Of a DNA stretch of 64,000 bases, positions 48,110 through 58,334 are shown in pieces; position 1 is the stretch's first letter; the number at the start of each line of letters is the position of its first letter. A program made the position numbers and the translations under genes. The notes below the pieces were generated by a model. It made no database searches, had not been told where the DNA came from, and saw only the letters and a list, made by a program, of their open reading frames with translations. The stretch is from Colwellia marinimaniae (GTDB taxonomy: Bacteria > Pseudomonadota > Gammaproteobacteria > Enterobacterales > Alteromonadaceae): NCBI RefSeq assembly GCF_002207865.1, contig NZ_BDQM01000007.1, positions 62,001 to 126,000 of the forward strand. The letters run 5' to 3'.

Positions 48110-50941
48110 ATGAAAAGTATTGAAGTCAGAGGGGCGCGCACACACAACCTCAAAGACATTAGTTTAACAATACCTCGAGATAAACTCGTGGTTATTACCG
48201 GTCTTTCTGGCTCAGGAAAATCTTCTCTTGCCTTTGATACGCTTTACGCTGAAGGACAACGCCGTTATGTCGAGTCGCTTTCAGCTTATGCTCGTCAATT
48301 TTTATCGTTAATGGAAAAGCCTGATGTTGATCATATTGAAGGTTTATCGCCGGCTATTTCTATTGAACAAAAATCAACCTCTCATAATCCACGTTCAACC
48401 GTAGGAACCACCACTGAGATTTACGATTACTTGCGTTTACTTTATGCCCGAGTTGGTGAGCCGCGTTGTCCCGAGCATGGTCAAGCACTCGCAGCACAAA
48501 CGGTTTCACAAATGGTTGATAAGGTTTTAGCCCTTGAAAAAGGCACAAAAGTGATGCTACTTGCTCCTATTGTCCAAGACCGTAAAGGCGAACATGTAAA
48601 GCTGCTTGATAACTTAGCCGCACAGGGTTTTATTCGTGTCCGCATTGATGGTGAAATTTGTGACTTATCCGATCCTCCGCCATTAGAATTACAGAAAAAA
48701 CACACCATAGAAGTTGTCGTTGATCGTTTAAAAGTGCGTGATGAGATTCAGTTACGCCTTTCTGAGTCTTTTGAAACAACCTTAGCGCTAACCTCAGGTA
48801 CCGCCAAAGTCGCTTTTATGGATGAGCCAGACCGAGAAGAGTTACTGTTCTCGGCTAATTTTGCCTGTTCACATTGTGGTTACAGCATGGAAGAATTAGA
48901 GCCGCGCTTATTCTCCTTTAATAATCCCGCCGGCGCTTGTCAAACCTGTGACGGTTTAGGTATTGAGCAATTTTTCGATAGTAGTCGCGTTATCGCCAAC
49001 GAAAAATTAAGCCTTGCTGACGGTGCGGTCCGTGGCTGGGACAAACGTAATTTTTATTACTTTCAAATGCTACAAGCGTTGGCCGAACATTATAACTTTA
49101 AAGTGGATAAACCTTTTAACCGCTTATCCGCGGAAGCGCAAAAAGTTGTACTTTATGGTAGTGGTAAACAAGAAATTGAATTTAAATATATGAACGACCG
49201 TGGTGATGTGGTGATGCGTAAACATCCCTTTGAAGGCATCATCAATAATATGCAGCGCCGCTATAAAGAAACCGAGTCCAACTCGGTGCGTGAAGAGCTA
49301 GGCAAATATCTTAATTCACATCCTTGTCCTGACTGTAATGGTAGTCGCTTACGGTTAGAGGCCCGTAATGTCTTTATTGATGATACGCCGTTACCGGTTA
49401 TCGCTGAATTATCCATCAGTGATGCCCTCACTTTTTTCCAAGGTTTGACCCTCACCGGTCAAAAAGGCCAAGTAGCCGAGAAGATATTAAAAGAAATAAA
49501 CCAACGTTTAGGCTTTCTGGTTAATGTTGGCCTTAATTACCTAAATTTATCACGCGGAGCTAACACCCTATCGGGGGGTGAAGCACAACGCATACGCCTT
49601 GCAAGCCAAATTGGCGCAGGCTTAGTTGGCGTTATGTATGTACTAGATGAGCCCTCTATTGGCTTACATCAACGAGATAATGAACGCTTGCTTAGCACCT
49701 TAATACACCTGCGTGATTTAGGTAATACCGTTATTGTGGTTGAGCATGATGAAGAGGCCATTCGCGCGGCTGATCACATCATTGATATAGGCCCTGGGGC
49801 TGGCGTACATGGCGGTGAAATTATCGCCCAAGGCACAGTAGAGGATATTTTAGCCTGTAAAGAGTCACTCACGGGTAGATACCTTTCTGGCGTAGAAAGA
49901 ATTGAAATACCAAAAAAGCGTCATGCCTTTAATAAAAAAGCCGTGATAGAGCTAAAAGGTGCCAGCGGCAACAACTTAAAGCATGTTAATTTAGTGATTC
50001 CAACCGGTTTGATGACCTGTATTACCGGGGTTTCAGGCTCAGGAAAATCAACACTCATCAACGACACCTTGTACAAACTCGCTCATATTGAGCTAAATGG
50101 TGCCACCATTGATGAACCTGCCCCCTATAAAAGCATTCACGGTTTAGAGCATTTAGATAAAGTTATCGACATTGATCAAAGCCCGATTGGTAGAACGCCA
50201 CGTTCAAACCCGGCCACTTATACCGGCATATTTACCGCGGTACGTGACATCTTTGCCGCCACACAAGAATCACGTTCACGGGGTTATAAGTCAGGACGTT
50301 TTAGCTTTAATGTTAAAGGCGGTCGCTGTGAAGCTTGCCAAGGTGATGGCATGATCAAGGTTGAAATGCACTTTTTACCTGATGTTTACGTGCCCTGTGA
50401 TGTCTGTAAGTGTAAGCGCTATAACCGTGAGACCTTAGAAGTATTGTACAAGGGTAAAAATATCCATCAAGTATTGGATATGACCATTGAAGATGCCTTT
50501 GAATTTTACCAGGCCATCCCGTCGATAAAGCGCAAGTTGCAAACCTTAATGGATGTTGGTTTAAGTTATATAAAATTGGGCCAATCGGCAGTGACCCTCT
50601 CTGGTGGTGAAGCCCAGCGCATTAAACTATCAAAAGAGTTATCTAAACGAGATACTGGCAAAACCTTATATATTTTAGATGAGCCGACCACGGGTTTACA
50701 TTTTCACGATATAAAACAATTACTGCATGTTATTCATCGATTACGTGACCATGGTAATACCGTAGTGGTGATTGAGCATAACTTAGATGTGATAAAAACT
50801 GCCGACTGGATCATTGATTTAGGCCCAGAAGGTGGTGCCGGTGGTGGTGAAATATTAGTGGCTGGCACACCCGAGCAGGTAGCTGATCATAAAACCTCAC
50901 ATACGGCGAGATTTTTAAAACCCTTACTGCAAAAATCCTAA
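48110..50941 (+). CDS. uvrA: Excinuclease ABC subunit A
   Basis: 943-aa damage-recognition ATPase of nucleotide excision repair. Two ABC modules: Walker [13 protein letters not shown] (about 31) and [13 protein letters not shown] (about 640), signatures [12 protein letters not shown] and [12 protein letters not shown], and zinc-binding Cys clusters (CSHCGY...[12 protein letters not shown]...CDVC). Normal length. I looked for a LexA box in the upstream region and found no convincing CTGT-N8-ACAG. A terminator follows. Confidence 0.98.
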   Translation: MKSIEVRGARTHNLKDISLTIPRDKLVVITGLSGSGKSSLAFDTLYAEGQRRYVESLSAYARQFLSLMEKPDVDHIEGLSPAISIEQKSTSHNPRSTVGTTTEIYDYLRLLYARVGEPRCPEHGQALAAQTVSQMVDKVLALEKGTKVMLLAPIVQDRKGEHVKLLDNLAAQGFIRVRIDGEICDLSDPPPLELQKKHTIEVVVDRLKVRDEIQLRLSESFETTLALTSGTAKVAFMDEPDREELLFSANFACSHCGYSMEELEPRLFSFNNPAGACQTCDGLGIEQFFDSSRVIANEKLSLADGAVRGWDKRNFYYFQMLQALAEHYNFKVDKPFNRLSAEAQKVVLYGSGKQEIEFKYMNDRGDVVMRKHPFEGIINNMQRRYKETESNSVREELGKYLNSHPCPDCNGSRLRLEARNVFIDDTPLPVIAELSISDALTFFQGLTLTGQKGQVAEKILKEINQRLGFLVNVGLNYLNLSRGANTLSGGEAQRIRLASQIGAGLVGVMYVLDEPSIGLHQRDNERLLSTLIHLRDLGNTVIVVEHDEEAIRAADHIIDIGPGAGVHGGEIIAQGTVEDILACKESLTGRYLSGVERIEIPKKRHAFNKKAVIELKGASGNNLKHVNLVIPTGLMTCITGVSGSGKSTLINDTLYKLAHIELNGATIDEPAPYKSIHGLEHLDKVIDIDQSPIGRTPRSNPATYTGIFTAVRDIFAATQESRSRGYKSGRFSFNVKGGRCEACQGDGMIKVEMHFLPDVYVPCDVCKCKRYNRETLEVLYKGKNIHQVLDMTIEDAFEFYQAIPSIKRKLQTLMDVGLSYIKLGQSAVTLSGGEAQRIKLSKELSKRDTGKTLYILDEPTTGLHFHDIKQLLHVIHRLRDHGNTVVVIEHNLDVIKTADWIIDLGPEGGAGGGEILVAGTPEQVADHKTSHTARFLKPLLQKS

Positions 50942-50948
50942 TACCAAC

Positions 50949-50985
50949 CAAGCATAACGGACGTTCTCCGTTATGCTTGCTTTCT
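50949..50985 (+). terminator. Intrinsic terminator after uvrA
   Basis: CAAGCATAACGGA (50949-50961) and TCCGTTATGCTTG (50967-50979), 13-bp perfect arms with a 5-nt loop, then CTTTCTT. 8 bp after the uvrA stop. Confidence 0.85.
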
Positions 50986-51008
50986 TATCAGTTCTCAACA
51001 GGTTTATT

Positions 51009-51551
51009 ATGCATATCAACAATAGTGAACGCCTTAAATTTAGGCTAATGGACGCTCAAGATGCCCAAGCCTTGTGGCAGATAGATCAAGACCCACAAGT
51101 GATGAAATATCTTAACGGTGGTAAACCCACTAGCATGGCGCAGGTTAACAATGTTTTTATCCCACGGATGGAGCAATACCGTGATGACAAGTTAGGCTGG
51201 GGAATTTGGCAAGTATCCGATAAATTAACCGATGAGTATTTAGGCTGGGTATTAATCCGCCCTATGGCATTTTTTACTGACGCAGCCAATGATAAAGACT
51301 TGGAATTAGGCTGGCGTTTTTTCCAAAGCACTTGGGGCAAGGGTTACGCCACAGAAGCCGCAATAGCCGTTAAAAACGCCGTGGTCGCGAATACGGATAT
51401 TAGCCATGTCTCGGCGCTGGCCGTTGCCGATAATGCCGGCTCAATTAGCGTGATGAAAAAAATGGGCATGAGCTTTGTCAGAGCTTATTTACACCAAGAT
51501 GCTATTGGCGACTTTGATGCGGTGCATTATCAGATGTCGGTGAACAGCTAA
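51009..51551 (+). CDS. GNAT-family N-acetyltransferase
   Basis: 180-aa acetyltransferase of the RimJ/RimL-like group (LKFRLMDAQDAQALWQIDQD, GWRFFQSTWGKGYATEAAIA, ALAVADNAGSISVMKKMGM). ATG 51009 follows AGG; the earlier in-frame ATG at 50973 lies inside the uvrA terminator stem and is unlikely. The acceptor substrate is unknown. Confidence 0.85.
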   Translation: MHINNSERLKFRLMDAQDAQALWQIDQDPQVMKYLNGGKPTSMAQVNNVFIPRMEQYRDDKLGWGIWQVSDKLTDEYLGWVLIRPMAFFTDAANDKDLELGWRFFQSTWGKGYATEAAIAVKNAVVANTDISHVSALAVADNAGSISVMKKMGMSFVRAYLHQDAIGDFDAVHYQMSVNS

Positions 51552-51569
51552 GCTAATCCTTGCTAATAA

Positions 51570-51597
51570 TAGCGTATGTTAAGGTACTCATACGCTA
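51570..51597. terminator. Hairpin between the convergent acetyltransferase and chemoreceptor genes
   Basis: Perfect arms TAGCGTATG / CATACGCTA (51570-51578, 51589-51597) between the two convergent stops. T-runs are weak on both sides, so termination efficiency is uncertain. Confidence 0.5.
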
Positions 51598-51611
51598 ATT
51601 AAACAAAGTCT

Positions 51612-53267
51612 TTATACTTTGAATTCCGACACTAATAAATGCAAATTATTCGCCAGCTCTGCCAAGTCCTTACTTGAGTGGTGAGTATTTTCAGCTTCAA
51701 CAGAAGTACTATCTGATATAGTTGAAATGTTAGTAATATTACGATTAATCTCCTCGTTCACACTCGTCTGCTCTTCTGCAGCAGTAGCAATTTGCGCCGC
51801 CATATCATTTATTGAGGCAACAGATTCTGTAATCTTCTGCAGTGCATCACCCGCTGAACTAGCTTGCTCAACAGACTTCTCCGCTTGTTGATTACTCTTT
51901 TTCATCAGTGTTACTGCATGTTCTGAGCCTTGTTGTAAGCGCTCAATCATTTGTTGAATCTCTTGCGTAGAAGTTTCTGTGCGAGATGCTAATGATCTAA
52001 CTTCATCAGCAACTACAGCAAAACCACGCCCCTGTTCTCCTGCCCTTGCAGCTTCAATAGCAGCATTTAATGCGAGTAAGTTAGTTTGCTTAGCAATACC
52101 TTTAATTACATCTAAAACCCGACCTATCTCTTGGCTATCATTAGATACTTTATCAATTGATTCTGAGGCCGTTTGAATGCCTGATGCTAAAGCAGAGATA
52201 CCCTTAACTGTATTTGAAACTATCTCATATCCGTGCCGCGCCTGTTGGTTAGCATCTTCTGCACCTGTAGCCGTATTAGCGGCATTTTGTGCAACTTCTT
52301 GTGCTGTCATTACCATTTCATTCATAGCTGTAGCAACCATATCCGTTTCCAGACGTTGACTTCGTATATGTGAGCTGGTGGTTTCACTAGATTTGGCCAA
52401 TTGATTTGAGGCATGATTCAAGCGATTAACAATACTAACCACCTCAGTTAGGGTATGATGAAATTTTTGTAATAATGAATCAAAAGCCCTACTTACTGCG
52501 CCAAGCTCATCACCCGACTCAACTTTAGTACGAATAGTTAAGTTAGAGCTAGACTCAATTTCTTCAAAGGCACGTTTAAGCTTCTCAAGTGGGGTAATAA
52601 TACTTTTCATGATAAAAAAACCAAGTAGCACTGATACTAAAATAGCAGTAATTGAAATGATTATTGTTGCGGACAAAGATGATTCGACGTCCTCTGCTGA
52701 AGACTGATAAATAAAGACTTTATTGTTAGCAACCAAGGTCCTTAATAAGGAAAAGTCCTTTCTAGAACTGTTCGCTAGCGGACTGAACTCCTTTTTATAC
52801 TTTTTCCACGCTGCTTGCTGATCTGATGTGCTACTTGTTTCCGACAGCGTATTCATTAAACGTAAGCTTTCGTTTAAGAATTTCATTGTCGACTGCTTCG
52901 ACTTTGATGTTAAAGAAGCCAACTGAGATTTAACTTGTTCATCACTAACAGTTTTTATGGTATGAACTAATTTATCAAAGTGCCCAGAAATATCATTGAT
53001 TCTCTGCTCAAGCTTATTGTGGTTTTTTTGATAATTATCTCCTAGCATAATGCTACGCGTTAAACGCGAGACATAATTCAGATCCCGATTTACTTCTAGA
53101 ATGGTTGTTTCTAATACAACGGCACTTTGACTGAATTGGATAAAAGCACTCTTAATTGATAAAAGTTGCATAATAGAAAAGCTAGCTACTGAAATAAGTG
53201 CTAATAGCAAAACCCCAGTTAACAAACTTATCTTCATCTTTACTGAAATATTACTTAAAAAAGCCAT
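51612..53267 (-). CDS. Methyl-accepting chemotaxis protein
   Basis: 551-aa chemoreceptor. Start at ATG 53267, preceded by GGAG at good spacing (an ATG 36 bp upstream lacks this). TM1 at about 10-33, a helical periplasmic sensor domain of about 150 aa (four-helix-bundle type), TM2, HAMP ([16 protein letters not shown]), then the signalling domain with the kinase-control tip [20 protein letters not shown] and [14 protein letters not shown]. Signals to CheA/CheW encoded elsewhere. Ligand unknown; no C-terminal CheR-tether pentapeptide is seen. Confidence 0.94.
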   Translation of the reverse strand: MAFLSNISVKMKISLLTGVLLLALISVASFSIMQLLSIKSAFIQFSQSAVVLETTILEVNRDLNYVSRLTRSIMLGDNYQKNHNKLEQRINDISGHFDKLVHTIKTVSDEQVKSQLASLTSKSKQSTMKFLNESLRLMNTLSETSSTSDQQAAWKKYKKEFSPLANSSRKDFSLLRTLVANNKVFIYQSSAEDVESSLSATIIISITAILVSVLLGFFIMKSIITPLEKLKRAFEEIESSSNLTIRTKVESGDELGAVSRAFDSLLQKFHHTLTEVVSIVNRLNHASNQLAKSSETTSSHIRSQRLETDMVATAMNEMVMTAQEVAQNAANTATGAEDANQQARHGYEIVSNTVKGISALASGIQTASESIDKVSNDSQEIGRVLDVIKGIAKQTNLLALNAAIEAARAGEQGRGFAVVADEVRSLASRTETSTQEIQQMIERLQQGSEHAVTLMKKSNQQAEKSVEQASSAGDALQKITESVASINDMAAQIATAAEEQTSVNEEINRNITNISTISDSTSVEAENTHHSSKDLAELANNLHLLVSEFKV

Positions 53268-53470
53268 TAATTTTTCTCCAAACTGGTAAGGGATATTTTT
53301 CATTTAAAGCAATAAATGTCACCAAATGATTAATAAATAATTGTAGACAACTATTTATTTTTTATCGGTAAAAACATTGATTTACAAGCCTATGTAGTTT
53401 ACTCAAGAACTTTTTGTATACGTCATCTTCGAAGTCTCTGATTGAAGATCCGTTGCTCTTTATACACTGG

Positions 53471-53496
53471 ATCCCCGATTTAAACACCACGGGGAT
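53471..53496. repeat. Palindromic ATCCCCG repeat
   Basis: ATCCCCG (53471-53477) and CGGGGAT (53490-53496) with a 12-nt loop, in the gap upstream of the chemoreceptor. Flanking CACTGG and GACG resemble a dispersed small palindrome common in marine gammaproteobacterial intergenic regions (from memory). No gene here. Confidence 0.5.
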
Positions 53497-53520
53497 GACG
53501 ATCCTGAGCCAAGTGCACAG

Positions 53521-53691
53521 GCATGTTTATTTATTATTGATAGGTTACCAAAGACGCGCTCAGGTAAAATTTTACGAAAAACCCTTAGGCAAATGATTGA
53601 TGGTGAAAAAATTGAAATTCCATCAACTATTGAAGATAGCCAAGTAATAACCGAGTTATCAGCAACGTTATTGAATATTAAGGGCGATTAG
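53521..53691 (+). pseudogene. 3' fragment of an acyl-CoA synthetase (PrpE-like)
   Basis: The last ~56 codons of an AMP-forming acyl-CoA synthetase: DRLPKTRSGKILRKTLRQM contains the catalytic C-terminal lysine motif, followed by IEIPSTIEDSQVITELS and a stop, typical of propionyl-CoA synthetase. Nothing upstream encodes the remainder; the reading frame fades into the small palindromic repeat. It is a remnant from a deletion or rearrangement. Confidence 0.8.
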
Positions 53692-53757
53692 CTAAGCGAT
53701 CAATTGATAGCAATGGCAGCATTAAATATATTGAGGTAAATTCCATGGAAAAACAGG

Positions 53758-54726
53758 CTAATCCGGCTTCTTGGTAGCTAATTTAAGTTTATCTCGCTGA
53801 GCAGATTTACTATCCGTGGTCGGCCAAATATCACTAGGGCTCAATTTTTTAGCTGTATCTTGCTTAGTTGCTGTGGTTTTTTTAGGGGTATACAGATACG
53901 GAGTCGACTTACTTATATTAAGGTCTTCATCTATTTTTTTGGTAAGTTGATCCATATCTAATGGGGCTTTAGGCTGAGCGGTATCAATCGCGGTTTTACT
54001 AGAGTGCTGCACCGCAGCATTAATTTCTGCCATTTCCTCCTTCGTTAAATCTCGCCACTGCCCTGGACTTAAATTGCCCAGTTCAACGTTCATAATACGT
54101 GAACGTTTAAGTTTTAGCACTTCATAATCAAGGTATTCACACATGCGGCGAATTTGACGATTTAACCCCTGAGTTAATACAATAGTGAAAACAAAACGAC
54201 TTTCCACCCGCACAATACAAGGTTTAGTAATGGTGCCTAGAATAGGTACACCACGAGACATACGCAAAATAAAGCGTTCGCTGATGGGTTTATCCACTGT
54301 CACTATATATTCTTTATCGTGGGCATTTTCTGCCCTTAATATCTTATTAACAATATCACCATCACTGGTGAGAAAGATCAAACCTTCAGAGGGTTTATCT
54401 AAACGACCAATAGGAAATATGCGTTTTTTATGACCAATAGCATCGATAATATTGCCTCTGACATGCTTCTCCGTAGTACAGGTAATACCAGTAGGCTTGT
54501 TATAAGCTATATAAATACGATCCGATTTATCATCACTAATTGGCTCGATATTATAGCCATCTACTTTAACGACATCACCCTCTAACACCTTGGTACCAAG
54601 CTCTGGCACTTTATCATTAATGGTGACACGGTTATCTTCTATCATTTTATCGGCACTACGGCGCGAACAGAAACCAGAATCACTAATGTATTTGTTTAAA
54701 CGTTTTGGGAAGATTGATGTGGTCAA
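53758..54726 (-). CDS. rluF: 23S rRNA pseudouridine(2604) synthase
   Basis: 322-aa pseudouridine synthase of the RluF type: N-terminal S4 RNA-binding domain (RLNKYISDSGFCSRRSADKM), catalytic Asp in FPIGRLDKPSEGL, and TQGLNRQIRRMCEYLDYEV. The C-terminal Lys/Pro/Thr-rich tail is also seen in E. coli RluF. Modifies U2604 of 23S rRNA. Monocistronic. Confidence 0.9.
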   Translation of the reverse strand: MTTSIFPKRLNKYISDSGFCSRRSADKMIEDNRVTINDKVPELGTKVLEGDVVKVDGYNIEPISDDKSDRIYIAYNKPTGITCTTEKHVRGNIIDAIGHKKRIFPIGRLDKPSEGLIFLTSDGDIVNKILRAENAHDKEYIVTVDKPISERFILRMSRGVPILGTITKPCIVRVESRFVFTIVLTQGLNRQIRRMCEYLDYEVLKLKRSRIMNVELGNLSPGQWRDLTKEEMAEINAAVQHSSKTAIDTAQPKAPLDMDQLTKKIDEDLNISKSTPYLYTPKKTTATKQDTAKKLSPSDIWPTTDSKSAQRDKLKLATKKPD

Positions 54727-54815
54727 TGTAATCGCTACTTATGTTTTGGTGCATTTTTAATTATCACTATTATACTCAAAAGTATCACCAATGTATTAAT
54801 CATCTGCAAAACACT

Positions 54816-55526
54816 ATGCTAATTTTTGCACATCGCGGCGCCAGTGCCCTTGAACCAGAAAACACCCTACCAGCATTGAACGCCGCATGTACGGCTGATA
54901 CCGTTGCAGTTGAATTTGATATCCATCAGGTAGATGGCAAGTTAATGGTTATACATGATCGCTATCTTGAGCGCACCACCTCAGGAAGTGGTTTATTAAT
55001 AGCGCATAACTTTGTCCAATTACGCCAACTTGATGCGGGTAACGGAGCGGTAATTCCCACCCTAGACGAAGCTTTAGCGGTAGTTGCTCAGCAATGCATT
55101 ATTAATATTGAGCTCAAAGGTATTGCCATAGAAGATCTGTCACTATTATTCCAATACTTAGATGATGCTAGGGCTGTGCTTAAATTAGACTTTAATAAAA
55201 TACTACTATCCTCATTTAACCATCACTTATTACAAGCAATCTATCGCCAAAGGCCTGAGTTTAATCTTGGTGCCTTAACCGCTGCCCTGCCACTAGGACA
55301 TGCCAAATTTGCGGAGCAATTAGCGGCTTATTCCGTCCATATTGTGGTCGACTATGTTAGTGCTGAGTTTGTTAGTGATGCTCACCAACGAGGGCTACAG
55401 GTTTATGTTTATATTGTTGATAAATTACCTGACATTAAAAAGATGAAAGCATTAGGGGTAGATGGCATTTTTGCCAACAACCCCGCTCAAGCTAGGCAAT
55501 ATTTACAGCAAATAAATTTTAAATAA
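54816..55526 (+). CDS. Cytoplasmic glycerophosphodiester phosphodiesterase (UgpQ-like)
   Basis: 236-aa enzyme. ATG 54816 gives FAHRGASALEPENTLPA, the family N-terminus with the catalytic His/Arg, followed by EFDIHQVDGKLMVIHD with metal ligands. Ends at GVDGIFANNPAQARQY. No signal peptide from this start, so cytoplasmic; it releases glycerol-3-phosphate from deacylated phospholipids. An upstream in-frame ATG at 54741 would add a non-conserved prefix. Confidence 0.9.
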   Translation: MLIFAHRGASALEPENTLPALNAACTADTVAVEFDIHQVDGKLMVIHDRYLERTTSGSGLLIAHNFVQLRQLDAGNGAVIPTLDEALAVVAQQCIINIELKGIAIEDLSLLFQYLDDARAVLKLDFNKILLSSFNHHLLQAIYRQRPEFNLGALTAALPLGHAKFAEQLAAYSVHIVVDYVSAEFVSDAHQRGLQVYVYIVDKLPDIKKMKALGVDGIFANNPAQARQYLQQINFK

Positions 55527-55549
55527 CGCGCCACTCCGCTTATTACATA

Positions 55550-55715
55550 GTGCTTGCTACAAAGCGGTTAGTGGCTTAACGTCAAAGAAATTAGCGCAAC
55601 TAAATAACTCTTTTTCCTGCTTGGTACAGAGCCGTTAGTGGATTAACACCAAATTGATAACATAGCTCGGCCGATTGCTGTTAGATATTACTCCATATTG
55701 CAACTTCAATATCGT
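55550..55715 (-). repeat. Degraded extra copies of the hutI 3' end
   Basis: 55595-55690 (fading by about 55710) repeats the final part of hutI. Read leftward it encodes [22 protein letters not shown] and the same stop, with about 10% base differences. The similarity runs 5 bp past the stop into CGCAACTAAATAACTC. A shorter, more diverged copy of about 40 bp lies at about 55550-55590 (GCTTGCTACAAAGCGGTTAGTGG pattern, in part). The order is hutI, copy, decayed copy. No start or body is present in the copies. Confidence 0.85.
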
Positions 55716-55760
55716 AGATTAACATTGAGGTCCGGTTCAAAGCCGCCCTCCTAAACGCAA

Positions 55761-57020
55761 CTAAATAACTCTTTTTCCTGCTTGGTATAACGCGGCTAAT
55801 GGGTTGACACCAAATTGATAACATAGCTCGGCCGGTTGCGCGATATTCCATAAGGCAATATCCGCATCATAACCAATGGCTAACTGACCTTTACTTTCGG
55901 CTAAACCTAAAGCCTTGGCACCATAACAAGTAATACCGGCTAAGGCCTCGCTCGGCGTTAATCTAAACAAGGTACAGGCCATGTTAAGCATCAAGTGAAT
56001 ATTATGAATGGGAGAAGTACCAGGGTTGGCATCGGTGGCAATTGCCATAGGTACTTGATGTTTACGAAGTAAGTCGATTGGCGGTAATTGTGTCTCACGC
56101 AGGAAGTAAAAAGCACCGGGTAATAATACTGCGGTCATGCCTGCTTGCTTCATCGCTATAATGCCGGCTTCATCTAAGAACTCAATATGATCAGAAGACA
56201 AGGCATCATAGTTTGCCGCAAGCTCAGAAGCACCGAGGTTAGATAATTGCTCGGCATGAACTTTAATCGGTAAGTTATGCGCTTGGGCGGCATCAAAAAC
56301 ACGCTTGGTTTGCTCAAGAGTAAAGCCTATGCCTTCACAAAATACATCAACAGCGTCGGCTAAGTTTTCCTTAACAATTTGCGGCAACATTTCATTGCAA
56401 ACAACATCAAGGTAGCCATCAGCATTATCTTTATACTCGGTCGGCAAAGCATGGGCGCCAAGAAAAGTACGCTTGATGGTCACTGGCAGTTCAGCCGCTA
56501 ACAGGCCAGCGACTTTTAACATTTTAATTTCGTTAACCGTATCTAAACCGTAGCCTGATTTAATTTCAACCGTAGTGACACCTTGTTGATGCAAAGCGGT
56601 TAAACGCGGCAAAGCGCTGGCCAGTAATTCTTGCTCACTAGCCTTACGCGTAGCTGCCACAGTGGAGACTATGCCACCGCCAGCGTTGGCTATTTCTTGA
56701 TAGCTTTTGCCTTGCAAGCGCATTTCAAATTCGTTGGCACGGTTACCACCATAAACCAGGTGTGTATGACAATCGATTAAGCCTGGCGTTAACCATTGCC
56801 CCTTACCATCAATAATATCAACTGAGCCCTGACTCGAGCTGTTGCTATCTTTAGCTAATAAAGCGTTAGGCAAGTCACTTTCTTTGCCTAACCAAGCAAT
56901 TTTACCATCACTGATGGCTAATGCTGCTTGCGTAATTTCACCGTAGCTTTTACTGCCATCTGTCATGGTGGCTAGATTTACATTGATATAAAGGGTTTGC
57001 CAGTGTTTAAAATTTATCAT
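55761..57020 (-). CDS. hutI: Imidazolonepropionase
   Basis: 419-aa zinc amidohydrolase, third step of histidine degradation (imidazolonepropionate to formiminoglutamate). Metal motif [44 protein letters not shown] and [10 protein letters not shown] are all typical. I start at ATG 57020 ([14 protein letters not shown]); the longer frame opening would add 52 residues that include the operator region. Divergent from hutC across a HutC-type palindrome. Confidence 0.95.
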   Translation of the reverse strand: MINFKHWQTLYINVNLATMTDGSKSYGEITQAALAISDGKIAWLGKESDLPNALLAKDSNSSSQGSVDIIDGKGQWLTPGLIDCHTHLVYGGNRANEFEMRLQGKSYQEIANAGGGIVSTVAATRKASEQELLASALPRLTALHQQGVTTVEIKSGYGLDTVNEIKMLKVAGLLAAELPVTIKRTFLGAHALPTEYKDNADGYLDVVCNEMLPQIVKENLADAVDVFCEGIGFTLEQTKRVFDAAQAHNLPIKVHAEQLSNLGASELAANYDALSSDHIEFLDEAGIIAMKQAGMTAVLLPGAFYFLRETQLPPIDLLRKHQVPMAIATDANPGTSPIHNIHLMLNMACTLFRLTPSEALAGITCYGAKALGLAESKGQLAIGYDADIALWNIAQPAELCYQFGVNPLAALYQAGKRVI

Positions 57021-57103
57021 ACCGCGACCTAATAAAAAATTATGAAAGTGAACATGTCCACTATGATAGAAAAATTTTACCTTTAAAATAACCAATACGC
57101 AAC

Positions 57104-57115
57104 TTGTATATACAA
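57104..57115. promoter_or_regulatory. HutC operator between hutI and hutC
   Basis: TTGTATATACAA, a perfect 12-bp palindrome 84 bp upstream of hutI and 63 bp upstream of hutC. It matches the known HutC recognition sequence (CTTGTATATACAAG type). It should make hutI and hutC inducible by urocanate. No second copy was seen near hutH or hutU. Confidence 0.8.
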
Positions 57116-57178
57116 CTCTTGCGTTTTTGTTAAAGATGTGAGATGGTGTAAAGAAGTTCAACACACTTAAATACAATC

Positions 57179-57952
57179 ATGACTGCCAATTCTACTGCCC
57201 CTTTTACTGTTCATTCTAGTAACAGCACTGACAATAACTCAAGCAAAAAAGATAAGCCTGCTAAGTATACTATTATTAAACAATATATCCGTGAAAATAT
57301 TGAGTCAGGTGAATGGCCACAGCATGCCAAGGTACCTTCTGAAAATGAATTAACTCAACAATTCAATGTTAGTCGTATGACCGCAAGACGTGCTTTACAA
57401 GATTTAACTGAGCAAGGCATCTTAGTACGTTCACAAGGCGCCGGCACCTTTGTCGCAACATTTAAGTCGCAATCATCGTTACTCGAAATTCGTAATATTA
57501 GTGATGAAATTAGTGAACGTGGCCACCAACATAAAGCCAAACAATTATTACTCAAATCAATAGCCGTTACCGAAGAATTAGCCATTTTATTAAATTTGAA
57601 AAATAACGAACATGTGTTTTATTCGGAGATTTTACATCTTGAAAATGATGAGGCTATTCAATTAGAGCAGCGTTATGTTAATGCCAGTTTAGTGCCTGAA
57701 TATTTATTACAAAACTTCACCATGATTACCCCACATGAGTACCTGTCATCCGTGGCGCCATTAACAGAAGCAACTCATGAAGTAGAAGCGATATTAGCAA
57801 GCACAGAAATTTGTCAGCTATTAGAGATCGCAACAAATATCCCCTGCTTACAAGTAAAACGTCGTACCTGGTCAAAACAAGGCGTAGTGAGTTTCGCTAT
57901 TTTAACATCGCCAGGCGATAAGTACCGTTTAGGTAGCCATCTTAAATTTTAA
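57179..57952 (+). CDS. hutC: Histidine utilisation repressor (GntR family)
   Basis: 257-aa GntR/HutC regulator. Winged HTH (residues about 25-95: SENELTQQFNVSRMTARRAL, GAGTFVA) and a UTRA effector domain (LEQRYVNASLVPEYL, RRTWSKQGVVSFAIL) that binds urocanate. The first ~25 residues are low complexity. Represses its own and hutI transcription through the adjacent palindrome (inference from family). Confidence 0.93.
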   Translation: MTANSTAPFTVHSSNSTDNNSSKKDKPAKYTIIKQYIRENIESGEWPQHAKVPSENELTQQFNVSRMTARRALQDLTEQGILVRSQGAGTFVATFKSQSSLLEIRNISDEISERGHQHKAKQLLLKSIAVTEELAILLNLKNNEHVFYSEILHLENDEAIQLEQRYVNASLVPEYLLQNFTMITPHEYLSSVAPLTEATHEVEAILASTEICQLLEIATNIPCLQVKRRTWSKQGVVSFAILTSPGDKYRLGSHLKF

Positions 57953-57961
57953 AGCGCTGCT

Positions 57962-58195
57962 AAAAATAGGGTTCTGTTGTAGTTTTAGTATTGCAGAGTA
58001 AACAAGCGAGACGCGTCAACCCATCCATGGAGTTCTACACAAGCATCAGGACAATATGCTCCATGCATTGTCTTATAAGGTACTTCCTGTACCGTCTTGC
58101 TTATGAAGCTCGCTTTTATCACATCACCAACACTCACCGTAAAATCAATAGGTTACGACGTTAACAACAGCTAACTACAACACAGCCAAAAATAG
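57962..58195. mobile_element. 218-bp non-autonomous insertion with terminal inverted repeats and 8-bp target duplication
   Basis: The element spans 57970-58187. Ends: GGTTCTGTTGTAGTT and the complement of AACTACAACACAGCC, 13 of 15 positions matching. AAAAATAG flanks it on both sides (57962-57969 and 58188-58195). An 8-bp duplication and GG.T.TGTTG ends recall IS6- or IS1595-type elements. It encodes no transposase. It carries the two-hairpin module (58050-58093). Between the convergent 3' ends of hutC and hutU. The rest of the gap (58196-58334) contains a run of eight G at 58279-58286 and no gene. Confidence 0.85.
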
Positions 58196-58334
58196 ACACT
58201 TTAACCTAGCCTAGATGAGTAGCTGATATTACTCGGTATAAAAAATAGTATAAGAAATGGTAAAAGAGCACTGTATATGGGGGGGGAATTGTGAGCTATC
58301 CCTATCATACGGAATAACTCTGATATTTAGCCTT

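Noticed and set aside
53414..53596. 60-aa frame overlapping the acyl-CoA synthetase fragment
   Set aside because: The synthetase frame there is clearly recognisable; this one has no support and covers a palindromic repeat.
58279..58286. Run of eight G as a phase-variation tract
   Set aside because: It lies between two convergent genes, not in a reading frame or promoter, so switching has no evident target.
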